64,000 nt of DNA from Pseudoalteromonas luteoviolacea NCIMB 1944 (GTDB lineage Bacteria > Pseudomonadota > Gammaproteobacteria > Enterobacterales > Alteromonadaceae), in assembly GCF_001625565.1 (NCBI RefSeq), contig NZ_AUXS01000075.1, positions 472,082 to 536,081 on the forward strand. The letters are read 5' to 3'. Position numbers and translations under genes: made by a program. Under the pieces are notes generated by a model. The model made no database searches. It had not been told where the DNA came from and saw only the letters and a list, made by a program, of their open reading frames with translations. Below, in pieces: positions 8,342 to 16,999 of the stretch; position 1 is the first letter of the stretch, and the number at the start of each line of letters is the position of its first letter.

Positions 8342-10642
8342 TCAACGTAGCCATGCGTAGCTAAATTTGGCGAAAAAGGTTTTATTATCTTTGGTGATAT
8401 CACTTAAATCATCATCTTGATAGCCACTATCAGAGTAGCCTACAAACAGCACAGTTTCAGGATTTAATTTGTAGGCGTATAAAAGCTGGGTGCTGAGCTT
8501 TTTGTAGCGGCTATCGACGTCATCTATATATTTTTGTTGATTGCGTTCTATATCAAGGTTGATAACTGCCAAGCGCACATAACTGTTTATACCAAATTGA
8601 TAGGTAAAACGTGCATCGGATAAATTCGCGGTGTACACATTTTCGCCGTCATGCTCTAAGCGTTCGTAGGTGTGGCGCAGTTTAACTTCGAAGTGGCGGC
8701 CAAGGTTGAAGTCTAGAGTAGGTTTTACTATGTATCGCTGTCCTAACCGGTTGTTAGCAATATCTAATTTATTGCCAGTGTTCAATCTAAGGCCTGCGAA
8801 TACGCCTGCTTTTGGTTTCATTTCTAAATACATCCACTGGAAATTTTCAGTGAACATGTCTGTGTTGCCGTCTATGTTTAATCGCGTTTCATCGTGTCGT
8901 TGGCCTGTACGTTTACGGTGGTCAAAGCCAACCTGAATAATACTTTGAAGTGGGCCTTGTACTTTGAAGTTTGATTGCACTTCTTTTTCTAGTAACTCTC
9001 CATCCTCATTATGACTAATATCCCAGTCGCTGTACCAATTGGCGCGATTCCACCAGTTGGATTCATCCCCGTACCAACGGTATTCAAACCCGGTAACAAA
9101 CTTATTAAAATCGACCTGCGAAATAAATCCTAAGTCAGCGCGCAGTGCGGCGTCGTAATTACGGTATGAACCAAATGCTCGCCAATATTTGCGATTGTGT
9201 TCATAGCTGGCGTAATAGCCCAACCCTTGCTGATCGTCGTGGTTTTGCACCCTTAAAACGCTCTCATTAATTTCGCAAGACTCAATAGGGTCGTCATCAC
9301 ATACTTCATTGATAAAGTGTTGATCATACTGGGTATCGGTCGTGATGGCTTGTAGTTTAATCGTATCGTGTTTGGTTGGGCGGTACTTGCTGTCAATACT
9401 CAAGACTTGGTTACGATAATCTTCACTTTGCCTGATGGTGCCTGTTGTGCCAATAGATAATTGGTCATTGGCATCATAGCGATATCTCAGCGCAGCATTT
9501 TCACTTTTTTGTTCTAGCGAAACGATACTAGATCCTAAATTACCGGGTACTAACACGTGTGTTGAATCGTCATTAGCGATAAACCCGGCAAATGTGTGCC
9601 CTTGTTTGCTACTTGTAGCTTTGACGCCATAATCTGGTGCAGATACATTGCGCGTATGCACCAAATTTAAGTGAGAAGAGAAGTAATCGCTGTTTTCTAA
9701 GAAAAAGGCGCGTTTTTCAGGAAAGAATAAACTGAAGCTGTTATTAACACTTAACTGTCCAGTGTCGGCTTCAACCTGAGAAAAGTCTGGATTGACAGTT
9801 AAGTTTAAAGTGGTATCAGGTGTAACAGCCCATTTTACATCAAGGCCAGGTTCGTAGTTGGTATCACTTTCAAAGTCAGGTACGACAGCGTCGTCAATGT
9901 CACGTGTTTGAGTGTGTGCAATGGCCAGTGCTGGTGTGATTGTTAAGTTATTACTTTGTTTAGCAGTGGCAAACCCACTCACTGCTGGCATTTGGCAGAT
10001 CCAGCAGCTGTTATTGTGGTCAAGTTGCATGTTGGAAATACGTAGCCTTTCATCCCTTGGTAAAAATCGCAGGAACTCCATAGCCATGTGTTTGGTGCCT
10101 TGTGAATCGTTAAAATTAAGCACGCGCAATGGAATCTTAACTTCAACACGGTATCCATCAGGTGTTATTTCCCCCTTGCTAGACCAAATGCCATTCCAAG
10201 ACGAATTTTCATTTTTGGTTAGCTCGTTTTCAATCGAGTCCATCTGGACGCCCAGCGGATTGACAAAAAATTGATAGGCATTTTGACTTGTGTTTAGCGA
10301 GTCGATTTTGAGTCCGACAAGGTCGTCATTCCAGATTTTATCTCTATCACGATAGTGCGCCCTTATTTCTTTCGGTGTAGGGTCTTTTGCAATAAATGCG
10401 ATAAACAACGCTTCCCCATTTTCGTAAACTAACGCCTTTGTTGTAACTGGGCTTGTGGTGTTTTCATGAGGCCAAGTGACATTATCAATGAGTATTTCTT
10501 TAGCAGATTGCCAAAGTGGCTCCTCAACTTTGCCATCTATAGTGGCTGCTTGGTCTATAAACGGGATCTCTATAGGCTGTGGCGCGGCAACAGCAGTGGC
10601 TGACAATAGCAGGGTGCATAAAACGCTGGTACTTCTAATCAT
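8342..10642 (-). CDS. CBM9-like / DUF5916 outer-membrane protein
   Basis: A 766-residue protein with signal peptide (about 1-19, cut after AVA). Residues about 22-190 carry the CBM9-like sandwich fold (IDGKVEEPLWQSAKEI, ALFIAFIAKDPTP, YRVEVKIPLRVLNF). The rest reads as an outer-membrane beta-barrel, with VNPDFSQVEADTGQLSVNNSF and LFFPEKRAFFLENSDYF followed by many alternating strands, ending in FSYAWLR. These two phrases are hallmarks of the DUF5916 family, in which CBM9-type domains are joined to a barrel. Its role is unclear, with carbohydrate binding or outer-membrane transport suggested by the fold only. The gene stands alone, divergent from the symporter gene at 10842. Confidence 0.85.
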   Translation of the reverse strand: MIRSTSVLCTLLLSATAVAAPQPIEIPFIDQAATIDGKVEEPLWQSAKEILIDNVTWPHENTTSPVTTKALVYENGEALFIAFIAKDPTPKEIRAHYRDRDKIWNDDLVGLKIDSLNTSQNAYQFFVNPLGVQMDSIENELTKNENSSWNGIWSSKGEITPDGYRVEVKIPLRVLNFNDSQGTKHMAMEFLRFLPRDERLRISNMQLDHNNSCWICQMPAVSGFATAKQSNNLTITPALAIAHTQTRDIDDAVVPDFESDTNYEPGLDVKWAVTPDTTLNLTVNPDFSQVEADTGQLSVNNSFSLFFPEKRAFFLENSDYFSSHLNLVHTRNVSAPDYGVKATSSKQGHTFAGFIANDDSTHVLVPGNLGSSIVSLEQKSENAALRYRYDANDQLSIGTTGTIRQSEDYRNQVLSIDSKYRPTKHDTIKLQAITTDTQYDQHFINEVCDDDPIESCEINESVLRVQNHDDQQGLGYYASYEHNRKYWRAFGSYRNYDAALRADLGFISQVDFNKFVTGFEYRWYGDESNWWNRANWYSDWDISHNEDGELLEKEVQSNFKVQGPLQSIIQVGFDHRKRTGQRHDETRLNIDGNTDMFTENFQWMYLEMKPKAGVFAGLRLNTGNKLDIANNRLGQRYIVKPTLDFNLGRHFEVKLRHTYERLEHDGENVYTANLSDARFTYQFGINSYVRLAVINLDIERNQQKYIDDVDSRYKKLSTQLLYAYKLNPETVLFVGYSDSGYQDDDLSDITKDNKTFFAKFSYAWLR

Positions 10643-10841
10643 GATAGATGGTTTAATTCGCAGAAACTAAGGGGTGTTAATTTAATAATAATAGTTTAAA
10701 GCAACAATTCATTCTCGTTGAGTTGCGTTAATATCGGGTGAACTCAGGTGAACGAACTGAAGTTAAAGTATCGAATTTGTATACCTAAGAGGTAAAAACA
10801 TGATAAAAAGGGGCTTGGTTTAAATGTAGATCGGACAAACT

Positions 10842-11990
10842 ATGTCTCTAATAATAAAACTCATCGCCGGTATTGTGGGCGGTATTTTGGCAGGTTTGTA
10901 CTTGCCTTTAGGTCTGACCGAGCTGTTATATACGGCTAAGGTCATAATAGGCCAACTAATTAGCTTTACAATTCCATTGATTATTTTGTTCTTTATCGCT
11001 TCAGGTATTGCCGGTTTACCTAAGACATCGGGACACCTTTTAGGTAAAACGGTCGGCTTTGCATACAGCTCTACTGTGATCGCGGGGACTTTGGCCGTGT
11101 TACTGGTATTATTTGCAACGGGCTTCTTTGAGGGGAGTGTTGCCTATGAAGCAGCCAAAGGCGCCGAGTTAAAAGGTTATATTCAACTAGAAATTCCGCC
11201 GCTGATGAGTGTGATGACTGCACTTGCTGCTGCATTTATTTTTGGTATTGGCATCAGCCAGCTAAATTTAGGCCAGTTGAAAGATGTTGTCGATCAAGGC
11301 CGTGACGTCATTGATGCTCTGTTGGCAAAAGTAATTATTCCTGCGCTGCCTTTTTATATCGCAGGTGTATTTGCCGAGATGGCAGTAGCTGGCACGGTTG
11401 TTGATACACTTAGCACGTTTGGTGTGGTGCTTGTGGCTGCGGTTGGTATGCATTGGTTGTGGTTAACAACTTTGTTTGTTGTTTCTGGATTGATGCTAAA
11501 ACGCAGTCCTTTGGAGTTGGTCAAAAATATGTTACCAGCGTATTTCACTGCGATTGGAACTATGTCGAGTGCGGCGACCATTCCTGTTTCGTTGAGAGCG
11601 AGTAAGGCTAACGGTGTTTCTGAAGAAGTAGCAAACTTTTCAGTTCCTTTATGTGCTACAATTCATTTGTCCGGTTCGACAATTACCATCGTAACTTGTG
11701 CAATGGCAGTGATGTTTTTATCTCCAACGATGGCTGTCCCATCACTGTTAGAAATGTTGCCATTTATTTTCATGCTGGGTGTTGTAATGATAGCTGCCCC
11801 TGGTGCGCCAGGCGGTGCCGTTATGTCAGCATTGGGCCTATTGACCTCGATGCTTGGATTTGATGAAAGTGCGATAGCTTTGATGATTGCACTTTACCTA
11901 GCACAAGATAGTTTTGGTACAGCATGTAATGTCACAGGTGACGGTGTGATTGCGTTGTGGGTAAACCGATTCTCTGAAAAAGGAGAGTAG
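10842..11990 (+). CDS. Dicarboxylate/amino acid:cation symporter (DAACS family)
   Basis: A 382-residue inner-membrane protein with about eight hydrophobic segments and two re-entrant loop motifs. The serine-rich hairpin is TMSSAATIPVSL, and the C-terminal signature APGAPGGAVM...QDSFGTACNVTGDGV includes the Asn/Asp residues that bind substrate carboxylate and sodium in GltPh/DctA relatives. It lacks part of the usual long N-terminus (family about 400-430 residues) but appears complete. Family members import glutamate, aspartate, C4-dicarboxylates or serine; which one cannot be told. It stands alone between divergent and downstream units. Confidence 0.9.
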   Translation: MSLIIKLIAGIVGGILAGLYLPLGLTELLYTAKVIIGQLISFTIPLIILFFIASGIAGLPKTSGHLLGKTVGFAYSSTVIAGTLAVLLVLFATGFFEGSVAYEAAKGAELKGYIQLEIPPLMSVMTALAAAFIFGIGISQLNLGQLKDVVDQGRDVIDALLAKVIIPALPFYIAGVFAEMAVAGTVVDTLSTFGVVLVAAVGMHWLWLTTLFVVSGLMLKRSPLELVKNMLPAYFTAIGTMSSAATIPVSLRASKANGVSEEVANFSVPLCATIHLSGSTITIVTCAMAVMFLSPTMAVPSLLEMLPFIFMLGVVMIAAPGAPGGAVMSALGLLTSMLGFDESAIALMIALYLAQDSFGTACNVTGDGVIALWVNRFSEKGE

Positions 11991-12129
11991 CCAAATCAAA
12001 CCTAGTAATATAGTCGTATATTTGTAGGTTGGCATGATGTAATTGATTATGCTTTGCGAAATTATATGTTAATCTCGCAAAGCGAATCAGAAAAGATTTT
12101 TTACCAAGGGCTAGCGTGAGGATGTTCCA

Positions 12130-12780
12130 TTGATTAACGTACTTTTAGTTGATGATCATGAACTTGTAAGGACTGGGATCAAACGCATCTTAGATGATGT
12201 GCGTGGTTTCAAGGTGGTCGGAGAGGCTAAAACTGGGGAAGAAGCGGTTACTTTTTGCCGCCAAAATGAACCCGATATCGTATTAATGGACATGAATATG
12301 CCGGGCATAGGTGGATTAGAAGCGACTAAGAAAATTTGTCGTTACTGTCCAGATGTTAAGGTCATTGTACTCACGGTACATTGTGAAGACCCATTCCCAA
12401 GCAAAGTTATGCAGATAGGGGCACATGGCTATTTAACCAAAAGTGCTGGGCCAGATGAGATGATCAATGCAATTCGATCGGTTAATTCAGGACAGCGTTA
12501 TATTGCGCCTGAGATTGCGCAGCAAATAGCGTTGGCACAGTTCAGTGGTAAGGTCGATGAAAACCCTTTCCAATCTCTATCAGATCGAGAACTACAGATC
12601 ATGTTAATGATCACAAAGGGTGAAAAAGCACAAGATATTGCAGAGCGGCTCAACTTAAGCTCTAAAACGGTGAATAGCTACCGTTATAGAATGTTTGAGA
12701 AATTAGACGTAAGTGGTGATGTTGAGCTAACGCACCTCGCTATTCGTCATAAAATGATTGATATTGATAGTTCTCGTTGA
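12130..12780 (+). CDS. uvrY: Response regulator UvrY/GacA
   Basis: UvrY is the DNA-binding regulator paired with the BarA/GacS kinase; it activates small RNAs that antagonise CsrA. The 216-residue protein has a receiver domain with Asp8/Asp9, phospho-acceptor Asp54 (VLMDMNMPG) and Lys104 (YLTKSA). A LuxR-type helix-turn-helix follows at about 145-210 (LSDRELQIMLMITKGEKAQDIAERLNLS...TVNSYRYRMF). It matches the E. coli protein nearly throughout in remembered alignment. The start is TTG with GAGG eight bases upstream; the nearby ATG is out of frame. It is followed 14 bp later by uvrC, the conserved gammaproteobacterial order. Confidence 0.96.
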   Translation: MINVLLVDDHELVRTGIKRILDDVRGFKVVGEAKTGEEAVTFCRQNEPDIVLMDMNMPGIGGLEATKKICRYCPDVKVIVLTVHCEDPFPSKVMQIGAHGYLTKSAGPDEMINAIRSVNSGQRYIAPEIAQQIALAQFSGKVDENPFQSLSDRELQIMLMITKGEKAQDIAERLNLSSKTVNSYRYRMFEKLDVSGDVELTHLAIRHKMIDIDSSR

Positions 12781-12794
12781 TCATATCTATTTGA

Positions 12795-14618
12795 ATGACA
12801 GAGTTTGACCACAAAGCGTTTTTGAAAACGTTGACCACAGAGCCTGGTGTTTATCGTATGTATGATAGCGAACACCAGGTTATTTATGTCGGTAAAGCAA
12901 AAAACCTTAAAAAAAGAGTAAGTAGCTACTTTAGGGCAAATATTCCCGACAGTAAAACGCGGGTGTTAGTCAGTAATATTGTCCACATTGAAGTGACGCT
13001 GACCAATACAGAAACCGAAGCATTATTGCTCGAAAACAATTTAATTAAAAAATACCAACCGCGTTACAATATTCTGCTGCGTGACGATAAGTCTTACCCT
13101 TATATTTTACTCACTGATCATAAACACCCCAGAATTGCATTTCACAGAGGTGCACGAAAGCAAAAAGGGGAGTATTTCGGGCCATTTCCTAGTAGTGCGG
13201 CAGTGTCGGAAAGTCTCAGGTTAATGCAAAAGATTTTTCCAGTGCGCCAGTGTGAAGATGCCTATTATCGCGCCCGTAGCCGGCCTTGTTTACAACACCA
13301 ATTAAAGCGTTGTTCTGCGCCTTGTGTCGATAAGGTAACAGATGATGAGTATGCTCAGCAGGTTGATCTGGTTAGGCAGTTTTTAAGTGGTAAGTCACAT
13401 CTTGTTATCGAAACGCTGGTGTCTAGAATGGAACAGGCCAGTATGGCGCTTAATTTCGAGGCTGCAGCTAAATATCGAGATCAAATAGCCTTATTAAGAC
13501 AAATGCAAGAGCAGCAATCTGTCGCTGGTAATTTTGCTGAGATGGATGTGATTGGCTACGCGCAGCGCAATGGCCTGTCAGCAATTCATATGCTTATGAT
13601 CCGCGATCACAAAATACTAGGCAGCAAAACCTACTTCCCGAAAATACCGAGAGACTCAAGCGAAGATGAAATATTGACGTCTTTTCTTGGTCAGTATTAC
13701 GTATCGAATGGCTCCAATGCGCGAATTGCTAACGACATTGTATTGCCATTTGAGTTATCTGAGCGGCATGCACTCACAGAAGCCTTGACTCAACTCGCCA
13801 AGCGTAAAGTGCACCTGCGCATCAATGTTCGGGCCGAACGTGCTCAGTATCTGGCACTTGCCAATAAAAATGCTTTAAATAGTATTATGGTTAAGCAAAG
13901 CACTCAAGATGCGATCAGTAAACGCTATGCCTTATTAAAAGAGGCGATAGGTTTAGCCGACATAGATCGCATGGAATGTTTCGATATTAGCCATACAATG
14001 GGTGAAAATACAGTTGCATCATGTGTTGTATTTGATGCTCAGGGCCCCAATACAAGAGAATATCGTCGCTATAATGTCACTGGGATCACGCCTGGTGATG
14101 ATTACGCAGCCATGGACTTTGCTTTAAATAAGCGCTACGCGAAAGTGACAGATGTATCCAAAGTGCCTGACATTATTTTTATAGATGGGGGCAAAGGTCA
14201 GCTGGCAAGGGCTGAGGCGTTTTTTGAAGATTGGCAATTAGAGAAGCTCCCAATGTTAATTGGTGTGGCAAAAGGCACGAGTCGTAAGCCGGGACTGGAA
14301 ACGCTATTGTTTGATGGTGGTCGAAAAACAATTAACTTAGAAAGTGACTCTCCGGCGCTGCATTTAATACAGCATATTCGTGACGAGTCACACCGTTTTG
14401 CCATTGCTGGACACAGGAATAAAAGACAAAAACAACGCACACAGTCCGTATTGGAAGAGATAGGCGGTGTTGGTAATAAGCGAAGACAAGCGCTTCTTAA
14501 ATATTTAGGAGGTTTACAAGGCGTTAAATCGGCAAATATACAACAAATAGGGCAAGTGCCTGGGATCAGTCCGCAGTTGGCTGAAAAGATATTTAACCAT
14601 TTGCATGACAAAGCTTGA
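12795..14618 (+). CDS. uvrC: Excinuclease ABC subunit C
   Basis: UvrC makes both incisions in nucleotide excision repair after UvrAB loading. The 607-residue protein has the N-terminal GIY-YIG nuclease (PGVYRMYD...VIYVGKAKNLKKRVSSYF, about 16-50), a cysteine-containing middle segment (RSRPCLQHQLKRCSAPCV), and the UvrB-interacting UVR helix pair near 200-235. The RNase H-like C-terminal nuclease shows MECFDISHTMGE and IIFIDGGKGQL, and a helix-hairpin-helix lies at the end (EEIGGVGNKRRQALLKYLGG). All are intact and length is normal. It lies in an operon with uvrY and probably pgsA (42 bp downstream). Confidence 0.98.
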   Translation: MTEFDHKAFLKTLTTEPGVYRMYDSEHQVIYVGKAKNLKKRVSSYFRANIPDSKTRVLVSNIVHIEVTLTNTETEALLLENNLIKKYQPRYNILLRDDKSYPYILLTDHKHPRIAFHRGARKQKGEYFGPFPSSAAVSESLRLMQKIFPVRQCEDAYYRARSRPCLQHQLKRCSAPCVDKVTDDEYAQQVDLVRQFLSGKSHLVIETLVSRMEQASMALNFEAAAKYRDQIALLRQMQEQQSVAGNFAEMDVIGYAQRNGLSAIHMLMIRDHKILGSKTYFPKIPRDSSEDEILTSFLGQYYVSNGSNARIANDIVLPFELSERHALTEALTQLAKRKVHLRINVRAERAQYLALANKNALNSIMVKQSTQDAISKRYALLKEAIGLADIDRMECFDISHTMGENTVASCVVFDAQGPNTREYRRYNVTGITPGDDYAAMDFALNKRYAKVTDVSKVPDIIFIDGGKGQLARAEAFFEDWQLEKLPMLIGVAKGTSRKPGLETLLFDGGRKTINLESDSPALHLIQHIRDESHRFAIAGHRNKRQKQRTQSVLEEIGGVGNKRRQALLKYLGGLQGVKSANIQQIGQVPGISPQLAEKIFNHLHDKA

Positions 14619-14660
14619 TACTTCATGCGAACATATAGAAAAAGAATTCTTTAAGTAGTT

Positions 14661-15206
14661 ATGTGGAATATTCCAAACACGTTAACAACATTTAGGTTGT
14701 TTCTCATCCCCGTCTTTGCTGTGGTGTTTTATCTGCCGTATTCATGGGCTTTTTTTGCCGCTGCTTTTATTTTCTGGCTGGCATCGGTAACAGATATATT
14801 AGATGGGTACCTAGCTCGTAAGTTAAACCAATCAACGCCATTCGGTGCTTTTCTCGATCCTGTTGCCGACAAAGTCATGGTAAGTGTCGCATTGGTGCTC
14901 ATCGCAGCACATTATCAAAATGTTTGGATCACTTTTGCTGCTGTGGTGATTATTAGCCGTGAAATCGTTATCTCAGCTCTGCGAGAGTGGATGGCTGGAT
15001 TAGGAAAGCGGGCGAGTGTTGCCGTATCTTCTTTGGGGAAATTTAAAACGGCTGCTCAGATGTTGGCAATCATTGGACTAATTTGGCAGTTTTCAACTTG
15101 GATGTTGGTACTGAGTTACGTATTACTGGCAACTGCAACAGTATTAACGATAGTGTCTATGCTGCAATATTTGCTTGCTGCTAAAGGAGAGTTGCTCAAA
15201 TCTTAA
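14661..15206 (+). CDS. pgsA: CDP-diacylglycerol-glycerol-3-phosphate 3-phosphatidyltransferase
   Basis: PgsA makes phosphatidylglycerophosphate from CDP-diacylglycerol in the inner membrane, the first step to phosphatidylglycerol and cardiolipin. The 181-residue protein starts with the family phrase WNIPNTLTTFRLFLIPVF and has the CDP-alcohol phosphotransferase signature DGYLAR...GAFLDPVADK with all conserved Asp residues. It has four to six membrane segments. The uvrY-uvrC-pgsA-tRNA order is conserved in gammaproteobacteria. Confidence 0.97.
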   Translation: MWNIPNTLTTFRLFLIPVFAVVFYLPYSWAFFAAAFIFWLASVTDILDGYLARKLNQSTPFGAFLDPVADKVMVSVALVLIAAHYQNVWITFAAVVIISREIVISALREWMAGLGKRASVAVSSLGKFKTAAQMLAIIGLIWQFSTWMLVLSYVLLATATVLTIVSMLQYLLAAKGELLKS

Positions 15207-15277
15207 TTGATATTGAGCAATTAGAGTACGGTTTAGATAAAAAATAAGCAAACAGTTAAAAACATTCATTTTTTATA

Positions 15278-15305
15278 TTGACGCAATCAAGAAGTTCTGT
15301 AGAAT
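15278..15305 (+). promoter_or_regulatory. Promoter of the tRNA operon
   Basis: A -35 box TTGACG (15278-15283) and -10 box TAGAAT (15300-15305) are separated by 16 bp, with an AT-rich stretch upstream and GC-rich sequence (GCGTCCG) directly after the -10. The GC-rich discriminator is typical of stringently controlled stable-RNA promoters. First tRNA begins 75 bp downstream. Confidence 0.75.
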
Positions 15306-15380
15306 GCGTCCGTGTTGAGAGACAACAGTCATCAAAACGAAATGTAGCTAAAGCACTTTATATTGCTTTGAATACATGTT

Positions 15381-15456
15381 GCGAGTATAGCTCAGCTGGT
15401 AGAGCGCGACCTTGCCAAGGTCGAGGTCACGAGTTCGAACCTCGTTACTCGCTCCA
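15381..15456 (+). tRNA. tRNA-Gly (GCC), copy 1
   Basis: 76 nt with encoded CCA. The acceptor stem GCGAGTA pairs with TACTCGC, the anticodon loop is TTGCCAA (GCC), and the T-arm carries GTTCGAAC. First gene of the eight-tRNA array. Confidence 0.98.
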
Positions 15457-15470
15457 ACTTTTGATACATC

Positions 15471-15544
15471 GGCGGAATGGCAGAGTGGCCATGCAGCGGA
15501 TTGCAAATCCGTCTACCTCGGTTCGACTCCGGGTTCCGCCTCCA
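15471..15544 (+). tRNA. tRNA-Cys (GCA), copy 1
   Basis: 74 nt with encoded CCA; acceptor GGCGGAA pairs with TTCCGCC and the anticodon loop is TTGCAAA (GCA). It starts 14 nt after tRNA-Gly copy 1. Confidence 0.98.
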
Positions 15545-15581
15545 TTTTCTCAACAAAATCCACATGCGAAAGCAACCCGAT

Positions 15582-15668
15582 GCCCGGGTGGTGGAATTGG
15601 TAGACACAAGGGATTTAAAATCCCTCGCTGGTAACAGCGTGCCGGTTCAAGTCCGGCCCCGGGCACCA
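15582..15668 (+). tRNA. tRNA-Leu (TAA), copy 1
   Basis: 87 nt with encoded CCA and a long variable arm (CGCTGGTAACAGCG), as expected for class II leucine tRNA. The acceptor is GCCCGGG/CCCGGGC and the anticodon loop is TTTAAAA (TAA). Confidence 0.98.
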
Positions 15669-15672
15669 TTAT

Positions 15673-15748
15673 GCGAGTATAGCTCAGCTGGTAGAGCGCG
15701 ACCTTGCCAAGGTCGAGGTCACGAGTTCGAACCTCGTTACTCGCTCCA
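15673..15748 (+). tRNA. tRNA-Gly (GCC), copy 2
   Basis: Identical by eye to copy 1. It starts only 4 nt after tRNA-Leu copy 1. Confidence 0.98.
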
Positions 15749-15784
15749 ACTTTACTTTAAGGTTGGCTTTTGCAAAAACCCGAT

Positions 15785-15871
15785 GCCCGGGTGGTGGAAT
15801 TGGTAGACACAAGGGATTTAAAATCCCTCGCTGGTAACAGCGTGCCGGTTCAAGTCCGGCCCCGGGCACCA
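15785..15871 (+). tRNA. tRNA-Leu (TAA), copy 2
   Basis: Identical by eye to copy 1, including the CCGAT just before the gene. Here it follows tRNA-Gly directly, without an intervening tRNA-Cys. Confidence 0.98.
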
Positions 15872-15890
15872 CTTGTTTTCAAGTGAAAAT

Positions 15891-15966
15891 GCGAGTATAG
15901 CTCAGCTGGTAGAGCGCGACCTTGCCAAGGTCGAGGTCACGAGTTCGAACCTCGTTACTCGCTCCA
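15891..15966 (+). tRNA. tRNA-Gly (GCC), copy 3
   Basis: Identical by eye to the other two copies, with encoded CCA. Confidence 0.98.
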
Positions 15967-15982
15967 ACTCTCTTTAGAGTTT

Positions 15983-16056
15983 GGCGGAATGGCAGAGTGG
16001 CCATGCAGCGGATTGCAAATCCGTCTACCTCGGTTCGACTCCGGGTTCCGCCTCCA
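15983..16056 (+). tRNA. tRNA-Cys (GCA), copy 2
   Basis: Identical by eye to copy 1. It begins 16 nt after tRNA-Gly copy 3, repeating the Gly-Cys-Leu order of the first unit. Confidence 0.98.
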
Positions 16057-16094
16057 TTTTACTTCCACACTTTCTGCTTATGTAGACATCCGAT

Positions 16095-16181
16095 GCCCGG
16101 GTGGTGGAATTGGTAGACACAAGGGATTTAAAATCCCTCGCTGGTAACAGCGTGCCGGTTCAAGTCCGGCCCCGGGCACCA
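16095..16181 (+). tRNA. tRNA-Leu (TAA), copy 3
   Basis: Identical by eye to the other copies. It is the last tRNA of the array and is followed by T-rich DNA (TTTTATTATTTCGATTTTTATTTTAG) that may end transcription. Confidence 0.98.
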
Positions 16182-16295
16182 TTTTATTATTTCGATTTTT
16201 ATTTTAGTTGTTTCGCTAAGCTTATCGCACTATAGATTTATGTATAAGCTGAGATTTCTGCTGTTGCTATCTGATGCTATTTTTGGCCAAGAGGT

Positions 16296-16363
16296 TGGTG
16301 GCACGCGAGGGATTCGAAGCGTGAAGAATCAACGGGGGTTAGCCCGCTGATTGGATAATTCAC
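16296..16363 (-). other. Structured element with a tRNA-like 3' end
   Basis: On the minus strand the sequence ends as TTCGAATCCCTCGCGTGCCACCA, which resembles a T-loop, acceptor 3' strand and CCA. No matching acceptor 5' strand (GGCACGC) or T-stem partner is present, so it is not a working tRNA. Nested inverted repeats fill the rest: CACGC/GCGTG (16302-16323), GTGAA/TTCAC (16321-16363) and a 10-bp near-perfect stem at 16327-16352 with a GGTTAG-containing loop. It could be a tRNA pseudogene, an attachment-site remnant bordering the STAND locus, or a repeat of unknown kind. Confidence 0.4.
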
Positions 16364-16432
16364 AGCCAGTAGAAGTAATAATTAAACAATATTTAAGTCA
16401 GTATTTTCGCAATATCTACCTAACAATCCCTT

Positions 16433-16999
16433 TTAATTAGGCAATGAGAAAAATTCTAACATGAGCTTAAAGTGACCAGAGCCGAAATATTCGCTTGATA
16501 TGATCTTCCCGTGGCCACTTACACAATCCCCTTCAAAAGAGTGCACAAGCTCACCTTCCATAACAACTTGCCGACTATTTTTAGCCCAGTAAATACGGAT
16601 CCCCTGTTTAGTGCCTCTAAAGGTATCAAAGTAGTCATTGAATTCACGCTCTTTGCCTTTTAAAGGATTAAGTTCAAAGTCTACGTCTTCACTCAAATCT
16701 TGCCCATATGAGCTAAACACCGCAAGCTGAAACGTATCATTGATAATAGTGTCAAAATCCCACCATGGTTTATCTGATGCGCTGAGCTCAGGGCTTGCGG
16801 CCAACAATTGCACTTCAAAGTTCAATGGCTTCGGTTCGAGCTCTTTTGATTTGTGTTGGTTGTAGATTCGCTCAACTATTGCGATTTCCTGTGGAGAAAG
16901 AGCACGCTCTTCTTCATGCTCAAACTCCGTAATTGATTTTGCAATGAGGTGATCTTCAAGCGACTCTAATACCTTGTCTGTGATCTTAACCTTATTCAT
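16433..16999 (-). CDS. Unknown 188-residue protein, partner of the sigma-like gene
   Basis: I do not recognise this family. It is soluble, with no signal or membrane segment. The N-terminal part (about 1-60) is helical and charged, with an SITEFEHEEERALSPQEIAIVERIYNQH block. The middle has DKPWWDFDTIINDTFQLAVFSS, and the C-terminal half is strand-rich (GIRIYWAKNSRQVVMEGEL, FGSGHFKLMLEFFSLPN). Its ATG overlaps the stop of the sigma-like gene by 4 nt, so translation is probably coupled. By position it could be an anti-sigma or substrate protein for the upstream Lon-STAND protein; this is inference from context only. Confidence 0.75.
   Translation of the reverse strand: MNKVKITDKVLESLEDHLIAKSITEFEHEEERALSPQEIAIVERIYNQHKSKELEPKPLNFEVQLLAASPELSASDKPWWDFDTIINDTFQLAVFSSYGQDLSEDVDFELNPLKGKEREFNDYFDTFRGTKQGIRIYWAKNSRQVVMEGELVHSFEGDCVSGHGKIISSEYFGSGHFKLMLEFFSLPN

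Noticed and set aside
15278..16116. Several open frames across the tRNA array
   Set aside because: They read through tRNA genes in both directions and repeat because the tRNAs repeat; they are not proteins.
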